From Spirometra erinaceieuropaei (lineage: Eukaryota; Platyhelminthes; Cestoda; Diphyllobothriidea; Diphyllobothriidae), in assembly GCA_902702965.1 (NCBI GenBank), contig CACRXP010000437.1:268437-332436 (forward strand): 64,000 nt of DNA. Reading direction: 5' to 3'. Shown one piece after another: positions 56,356-64,000 of the stretch. Numbering within the stretch: position 1 is the stretch's first letter; each line of letters starts with the position of its first letter. The position numbers and the translations under genes are program-made. The notes beneath the pieces were generated by a model that saw nothing but the letters and a program-made list of their open reading frames with translations, did not search any database and had not been told where the DNA came from.

Positions 56356-59300
56356 GGTCCTCTGACTCACACCGTTTTAGGCTAGACGACAGCTGAGATC
56401 GCTTATCGGAAACGGTCACGTGAATACTGTTTCCTCTTTCTGGTATGTCAGTCGGAAATTTCACTAAAACTGTCTTCTGAATGAGGATGCACTTACAGTA
56501 GGTCTGGGGTGTAACTAACGAGAGCATCCTCTGTTTTTCAAGAAAACACTCCAACAGGGATTCTGAAGCTGTATACTTAAAAATGCAAGATAAATGCAAC
56601 GAGAGGGACAGTGCTGCGTACTTTTTTTTATAAAGACACTATCTGAATATTTGCCCGAACAGAACGGGGCTTCAGAGCCCGAATCAAGCAAACTCGCTAG
56701 AGTATGGTATGATGAGGATATTCCTGCCGTGCAAGGAAAACTCCTGGACCATTCGAACTCCGCAATGTTAATACTTATTAATAGCACGCTTTTTGAGAGG
56801 ACAAGCCAGTAATTGATACCGCCAGATAAGGTGGACGAATCGGAAGTTTTGTCATCATAATACGTCACCGCATGCATTCATACGGCTACTTTGTTAAGAC
56901 ACATATGCGTCCTTTATTGATCTCCACTTTCTTTAATAAATACTTTTCTACAACCGAAAACATAATACAATAAACAACTTAAACTTGAAATAATCGCTGA
57001 CTAATGCAGCTGCAGTTCGGAACCTGTTTGTACTATTGCGCTTTGAAGCTCAATTTAGAGCCCTAGAAGGATATCATACAGCTACCGACACTGATGGAAA
57101 CTAAATGCTAACGAAGACAGGCAGTTCGTAATGGCCGGTTCCGGCCTATCAGCCGTCATCAGTCAAATCTAAGTTTAAGGCACACTGCTGACTGATAAAA
57201 GTCATTCGGCCAGAAGGATCCAACGCAGTTTCTGCTACCTTTTTCATTATTCATCCCGCATAAATGACTTGCTCAGAAGGATGCGTTTCGAGTATTCCAG
57301 TCAAAAATTTATAAAGTGCATGTTCAATTTAATCGGCAATATGTGGTTGTAGTTTGTGCATGCCGAGTGACAAGAATGCACAGCTGGGCCAGTTTATTTG
57401 AGTCTTGTCATAAAACTATCGCCGAAAATTTCTGATCCCCCTGGGCTAGAATACTGACAAACAAAACACAGACGATCTTCAGAGTAGCATTAGAAGAAAG
57501 GGTTTCAGAAACCGATACGTTTTGTCCTGGCGTATTCTCAGCAAGCAAACATCTACCCTCGACAAAGAGGGTAAAAACACATCCCAAAATCTGTAACTGT
57601 GGTCATCGCCGAGATGACTGTAAATGAGGCTTGCAGAGAGGTAGGACTTGTTGCCGTATCCCAGCATCTCTCCCAATCTGTGCCGTCATACTTTCGGTCA
57701 ATGATTTTTGCATCCCCGAATGCGGTGAGTAGCACACTGTTCTATATTAAACGAGAGTGATTAGTCCATTTCGTTACCTTGGTATGTTCACTCATGGGAT
57801 GACCGTAGTGACCGATCGTTTTATTTAGCAGTCACAGGTTGACTGCGTTAGCACCAGTAGACAACGCGCAAGATTCCCCTCAGTCTTTTAAATTGTCTTC
57901 GCTTCATGTCTGTTGACAAAATCAACCTACAGGGTTCGTAGAAGAAGAGCAAGGCATTAGAGCATAGAGATGCATGAATATCCTTACATTTTCGAACTGA
58001 CTTCCTCAAAGACTCCAAGATCTAGTTAATAATAGTTCACACATGTAAATAGGAACACTCCTAGTATAAAAGGGACATTGCGCTTAACTCAGGGGAGGAC
58101 ATCCATTCCCATGTCTTAACACTGACCCCAAACGAAACCTTAATCTAATCTCTGGAATTTGGCACAAGGCCAGCTGTATTACGGGATGGAATGGTTCCTA
58201 TTGACGCGTCTTATCTAAGGGAAAAAATGAAAGTCATAGTTTCTGTTTTGGTGATAGTGTTGCTTTGGGAACCTAAGTTTCCCGGGATAGGGGAAACATG
58301 TTTTACTAAAGTACTATATGTCGACCGGCATACTCGAAAAAATTAGTAAGACAACTATGATTCGATAGCGACTGAGTATGTTTTTTCAATTTTTTATAGT
58401 ATTCCGCTGAAACATCGGCATAGTCGTCTTTATACAGAGTACCCTTATCTGCTGATAAGCATATTTATCTAATCTGTCTGGACAGTAAAGAGTTCACATG
58501 AAAAAATCGGAAAGATTACGACGTCTTTTGCCGACTTATTGAAACAAAATTCAATTTGCTCAACCTACTGTGGCAAACCAGTCTCTTGCTCCGACGCGAA
58601 TTCAGGTGATCGGCATTTTGACCATGCCCCGCGGCAGCAGGCCTTTCGCCGTGGGCTTTCCTAGATTTCTAATTGTCTCAACTAAGAAAATAATGACTGT
58701 GCACTTTCCTTTCAGCTTTAACTTGTTCGGCTTTTTTAAGGAAAGCTGCAAAAAAAATAAACGGGAAGTTAACGTGTATCGAATTCAAATGGGAACCTAA
58801 ACCACGAGAACGGACTAACATTCCGCCAAAAATAACGTCAAATAGTGGTACTGAATAAAAGGCAGTAGGGCGTGACTATTAATGACGTTTGAATACAAAC
58901 TATGAGCTGCCATCCCATCCGCCCCTCTTAATTGTGCCATGGAAATAAAAGTGGGCGAAAATACACAACGAAAAAAATAAACATGCAGATTACTTAGTAA
59001 ACTGGTGCCCTTTGTTGAAGTAAAGTAGCAATTGAATGTAAGGCAATTTGAAAACTGAGAAAATGCTCATTGAATAGATGAGAAAATATCGAAAAGCAGT
59101 CAGCGGCGTTTATGTCGCATGGTTAGAGGAACCGCAACATATTAGTTTTCTTCTGGTGATGTACTCAGACGTGGGACAAAGACTGACGATACTTCTGATT
59201 ATAGAGCTTTAGGAGAAACTGACGTATCAGATGATCTAGTAGACCATATAACTCAAAGCAGAATGCACGGAGCAAGAGAAACTAAACGAAAAAAGAGATA

Positions 59301-60517
59301 GTCCACCGTGAGCAGCATTTTTAGGGATCCCCAAGAATTCAACCGGAGCCTACGTTGAACTGCAGACTTCGGGACTTTCGTTATCGAACTTTAGATGATA
59401 AATGAGCTCAAGTGCACCTGAAATGACCAGCGATTATAAACAAATGAACAGCCTCTCTTTAAGTTTGTCAAGATTCGAAACGCAGACTGTTTTTCAAAAC
59501 TAACTCGTAATTTTTGGCTCCGAAACTATGAGGGTGACATCTTTTGTTATCCTTAAGTTGCAAATAACGATTTTACACAAAAGTAAGTGAAATCTCTGCA
59601 AGCATCCTCCAACCTCATTCACGATCATGTAGCGTTTTTCGTCCGTAAGGAGTTTATACGTTTTTCATAAGTCAGTGGTGGAAGAAGGACTTAACAACTA
59701 ACTGCTAGAAAGAACATCATATATGAGATTGTCGTTTCCATATGGTGGGGGATCGTTCCTTCTCCCATGTAAAAACTGTTTTTCAGACTAAAACAAGTAT
59801 TGAAGGGCTGCCAACCAAACAAGCATATTCCCACAGAACAGGATAGATTAAAAGGTCTCATGAAACGGCAGGTTAGAAAATCACGAACAAAAAAATTAAA
59901 TTAATGTGTCTTCCTCAAAGCGACTGCCGTGTTAGGAGCACTCAGTTTTTTACAATAAAGATCAACAGTTTTGATTATTACGTTGATAGAAAATTAACAA
60001 AACCGTATGTCTTACTTTCATTTCAGATGTTTCTTTGAAGTATGTAAAAGTTTAAAGATGAGAACACTGCGCTCGAGGCTTTCCAAAAAGGAGATTTTGT
60101 TGACACAAGCAGTGCTATGGTTAGTATCTTTAATAATTCTAAGTACACGTGTTTCATATTCAGCGTTTTTTTAGTTTCTCGTGCAAATTGTCATCAGATC
60201 CGGGCAACCAACCGATAACATCTAAAAGTCTTTCAGGCTTATAGAGCGGTTTGGGGCAAAAGTCAGTCGTATGCATACGTCGCTATCTGTTATACAGTGG
60301 GTTCCGTATAAAGCCTCTAATGTTCTGGCGTCCTGTTGACCAGACAAATATCTCTCAAACCCCTCCTAATCCACATTTTCGCTCGCAACGAAGCTAAATT
60401 AGGCCTAGAGCTGTTAGCATTAAATTGCAACGATTAGCAGAAATCAAACAAAATGGCTGTCGCAGATTATGATATAATTGACTGATCCTTTTGCGTAAGG
60501 TCATAATAGTACTTTGA
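56356..60517. other. No recognisable gene
   Basis: AT-rich. Frames at 56515-56877 (minus), 57479-57735 (minus) and 58570-58800 (plus) have no recognisable domain. Nothing else was seen. Confidence 0.4.
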
Positions 60518-61303
60518 TGTGCACTCCATAATGGGGCACCGGTTATTAAGATACCCAGACAAAGGCTAAATTATAGAACGGAGGCTGAGGGGCAATTCCC
60601 ATTCCTGGATGTCCTTGTAAGCCGAAAAACTGATGGATCATTTCACGCGCCATTTTATCGCAAAAAGGCATATCCAGCGGTCATCCTGCATTTTGAAAGT
60701 AACCATCCTGTTTCTCATAAACGGAGTGCATTCTACAACCTTCTGACTCGAGCTCAACCAAATTGCTCTGATAAAGAACGTTATCGAGCAGAAATAAAAG
60801 GCCTCTCCGAACGATTTTTTCAAAATGGCTACCCCCATGACTTAGGACATCAATGCGTGGGGCACCAGAAACTCATGATAAAAGGTGTTCCCAATGCTGT
60901 AACCCTTCGATCAACAAAAGCAGTCACCTGTATCCGAGTTAATAAAGAGGCAGCTGAAAAATCATCGAGCACACATTGCACACCAAATGGCAACTACCTT
61001 ACGCACACATTTTGTACATCCAATGACAGGGTTAGCCACCTCGATATAAAAGGTGTTGTCTGCGCCAGTTTTAATGCTGTCTATTTTGGCCAAACTGGAA
61101 AATATGTCTCAACCCGTGCACACGAACATCACTTAGCGGTGAAGAAACGAGACCGTATATCCCGGGTGGCCATTCACACACTGGAGACTAAGCGCAAAAA
61201 GGACGTGAATTCTTGGGAGCAATGTACTCAGATTAGGCACGCACCAAGCGCCATATCGATTTTGATGCTGAACACAAAATCATCAAGGACAATTTCAAAC
61301 TAG
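60518..61303 (+). pseudogene. Penelope-like RT/GIY-YIG polyprotein remnant
   Basis: The protein would copy element RNA and cut target DNA. Visible are the FPFLDV and HKRS blocks of the reverse transcriptase C-terminus and the GIY-YIG elements: Tyr and Gly in VYFGQTG, and the conserved Arg in STR followed by HEH. There is no ATG at a sensible start because the N-terminal two thirds are absent. The stop at 61303 follows a frameshift, so the last ~15 residues are out of the family's frame. Confidence 0.8.
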
Positions 61304-61350
61304 TGCAGCCAATCCCGAAGAGGCGACAAGATGCAATTAACACGTATTGA
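60518..61350 (+). mobile_element. Penelope-like element fragment (reverse transcriptase end plus GIY-YIG endonuclease)
   Basis: One frame is open from 60518 to 61303 (about 261 codons). It starts in the C-terminal part of a Penelope-type reverse transcriptase: RTEAEGQFPFLDVLVSRK, then PFYRKKAYP, SNHPVSHKRSAFYNLLTRA and RFFQNGYP. A linker follows, then a GIY-YIG endonuclease core, VYFGQTGKYVSTRAHEH (about 61080-61130). At about 61235 a frameshift is needed to continue with HIDFDAEHKII, ending at TGA 61348-61350. The reverse transcriptase palm is missing (5' truncation). Apart from the frameshift the copy is well preserved. Confidence 0.85.
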
Positions 61351-64000
61351 CAAAGACGATGATCAATCATAGAGTTCTTTGGTAGACACAGTTAAGAAGT
61401 TACTTGTTTTTGTGCACAGCCCATACTCTGACGACAAGCTGGGGAACCAGCCACGAAAATATAGTTATAGTTCTCCAAAGAATTTCATCTTCCTAGTACT
61501 GTTACCGTCTTGAGGCGGTCATACTCAGTTGAGGAACCAAAACTATGGAGCTTCGCACATTTTGCACCTTAACCATGGGCAGACCTACGAAATTTCAATT
61601 TACCACGAAACATACCACAGAATACCACAAAACCGGATAGTGCTTGTATAGGGTTTAGGAATGAAGTGAGGCTTCCCCGCCTTTAAAAAGGGATGTCTAT
61701 GCACACCCCTCTCATACACATAATTTTGAGGCTAGAGTATTTTTCCTGATGACGAGCTAGGCCTTATTCGATAGTGTGCAACTTCCGTAAAATCGAATTT
61801 CGGTTGTGGTACGCAAGATTATAACAGACTACAGCGCTGACGGGTGTCTATCCAACCACGCCTGAAGGCAGTGTTGTTTTATGGCCGGTAGATGCTCCTT
61901 CGCCAGAACCGACAGCCTGTCCGTCTCACAGTTAGCCTTCGCAAAAGGGCATTACATTGTTTGCCCACAGTGGTCGTCTCTGTGAGCCCGCAGTCATGCA
62001 TACCCCTCCCTTATTACCTTCCTATCCTTCCGCAGATGGGTGCACAGCAGTAGCAGTATCAATAACAAAAAGAGCATTACACCCTAATCAGTTAACTTCT
62101 TCATGCTAGTTGGCATGCAAGAGGAAGGCGAAATGAGGTAATTGGCTTCACTTCACTGCCAGAGCGATACGAAGCTAATTGCATGGCTCGAGTGCCTGCA
62201 TAATTACAATTTCAAGTTCTGGATTGTCCCGCTCTGTATGCAGCGTGGATTATGGGACTTCGCATGAAAGAGCACCTTGAATACCAAACTTGGCTTTACG
62301 ATGTCGTCAGCATACAGCGTGTACTTTGTGGCTGAGCTTTAAAGCGTTTCGGTTCCTATTCTTCGCAGGCGCTGTGGTTTGTATTAGGGCGACTGAGCAA
62401 CCAAAAGTCTTTCCGTGAGCTTTGCATCTACATGCCCGAGTACATAGGCATTTCTGAATGAAGATTCCCCTTTCCACGAATAATGCAAGACTACACGGAG
62501 GTTTTCGGATTTCAGCTTATTTAATCTCGCATCCCACATGTTGGGATTCTTCTTAGCTAGATATTTTTGCCACTTTTACTCATCGATCCCATGAGCTCGC
62601 TCCCCCATGGCTGGTGTGGTAGAACTTATTTCAAGAAACATTTATGGACAGATTTGTTACAGCATACTCCAGAATTGTGTTGGTTTTTAACTAAAACCTC
62701 CTTCGACTAAATGATGATATTACTCAGTTTCCGGAAAGACCATTTTTTTCGACGCCCCATCGTGTTGTACGTAGTCTGCATCTAAAAGAAATTATGTCGA
62801 TATTGGAGAACAAGTTTCATTTTACTGAAGACACGGACCTCTTCTATAGTGATCCCATTGTTTTACAGTGCAAACTGACAGGCGTCTAGTTTCATGCAGC
62901 TGATGGCGTTACTTAATGAGTAGATAGCTGGATTCTGGGAAGAAATTTGATGTTGTTGGCTGTGAAAAGAGCAGTATTTTTAAGAGCTATCCGATGTCAC
63001 AAATTGTCATGCCGCTGAGAATGACATTTACTTATTTTGACGGTGATGAATGAGATCTTTCAAAAGTGCGTACCCCTCTTAGCCAGCAAGAGAACTGTAC
63101 ATTTTCGAGCCGATCAATAAGCAGTCGCCAGGCCTTTGCATTTAGCATATTCTTTATCTAGCATCGATCACCCTGCAGAATGTTACTCGCAACACTTGAA
63201 AGGAGCGGCTATGAAGCAGTCTCGAACTTCCATTGACTATACCAGATAACTGCTGCCGTTAGAAATTGCGCCCTACTTCACGGATGTATGCGCGAACAAA
63301 TTGACGGTGCAACTTCTCAGTGTTTATTCGCCCTTGAGCTTATGAAAAAGGCGATTCCCTAAGTCACTTTGTAGACGGTGTCAGGGACACCGGATGATTT
63401 GTTCCTGGTCCTTTGACCGCCATCAGCCACGGATGCCTAAACACACGTACTAGCGCATCTGGACGTTGCACACGCATGGGTTAGTTGTCGAGCAATGCGT
63501 TATGTGCTCGTGTCATGCAGTCCGAAGTCGGGAATATCCAGCCACATAGGATCGCGTGCACTTTGGGGTCCAAAAAAGGTAATATTGTTTTATGGGTAAA
63601 ATGACTGATTACAGATTATTCGAAGAATGTCAGCAAATGAGTTTAGTCAAGTATCAGTCCGTTTTGCGATTAAGCTTCCAAAAGCCCACAGTCCGTTCAA
63701 ACCTATGTGCCATTTCAACATCTTGAAAAAGCCATTCTATCCTACAGACTTAAGACAACTCTGGATACAAGCTTATGTTCGCTTGCTCCTTTCAATGACC
63801 ACGTGTGGCGCTGCATGTGCAGCAGTTGCCGGCCGATCAATAAATGCTGCCGGTGCAGCGGTTTGAAATTTTTTTGCACCTGCTCCGCGAACCCAAATCA
63901 AGGTGGATTGGCACGAGCGGCTAGAATGCCAGGACCCGAAGTACCCGAAGGACTGGTGAAGCTACTTCAGGACTTCACTGTGGCGATTTTACGTGCAAAG
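61351..64000. other. No recognisable gene
   Basis: Probably some Penelope 3' UTR at the start. The rest has only short frames, including 63627-63866 (79 codons, Ala/Cys-rich end, no family recognised). Confidence 0.4.

Overview
The window looks like intergenic or intronic DNA from a repeat-rich eukaryotic nuclear genome, most likely a flatworm and probably a diphyllobothriidean tapeworm (Schistocephalus/Spirometra group). The evidence is: no dense bacterial-style genes; AT-rich unique sequence broken by GC-richer islands of decayed retroelements; Penelope-like (GIY-YIG) fragments; degenerate TTAGGG-type tracts; and an APE-type LINE with a C2H2 zinc-finger tail, which I associate from memory with these cestodes. 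The species assignment is an inference. The window also carries two assembly marks: a 348-base N gap and a short stretch identical to the end of an Illumina adapter.

Layout. 1-14.8 kb is mostly unrecognised, with scattered copies of a ~300 bp 3'-end module (1.0, 4.4?, 9.6 kb), a ~1 kb foldback element (7.6-8.6 kb) with an older relative (2.7-3.4 kb), and the adapter stretch at 11.3 kb. At 14.85-15.2 kb two tRNA-like sequences lie in opposite orientation. At 16.2-16.7 kb is the only candidate host gene, a ~182-codon reading frame with a possible signal peptide and two AATAAA motifs just after its stop. 19.35-22.3 kb holds a decayed minus-strand LINE (endonuclease plus reverse transcriptase), and pieces of its 3' end recur at 26-31.5 kb. 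26.45-32.0 kb is a large inverted repeat (about 2.6 kb per arm) whose centre is the N gap. 35.8-36.3 kb is a Penelope-like 3' fragment bounded by inverted copies of its own tail, followed by a degenerate telomere-like tract.

37.4-44.1 kb is a nest of minus-strand copies of the zinc-finger-tailed LINE, including one long copy with endonuclease, reverse transcriptase and tail but no recognisable catalytic palm. 51.0-52.66 kb carries the best-preserved gene of the window, an intact 424-codon reverse transcriptase of a second LINE family, with a pentamer-repeat 3' end. A ~1 kb sequence with imperfect terminal inverted repeats abuts its 5' end. 54.1-56.36 kb is a plus-strand 3' portion of the zinc-finger LINE with five fingers and one in-frame stop. 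60.5-61.35 kb is a Penelope-like fragment (reverse transcriptase end plus GIY-YIG endonuclease).

No operon-like or pathway relationship exists among these features. What links them is transposition: families recur in several places, with nested and inverted insertions. I saw no CRISPR array, no rRNA and no intact tRNA gene.
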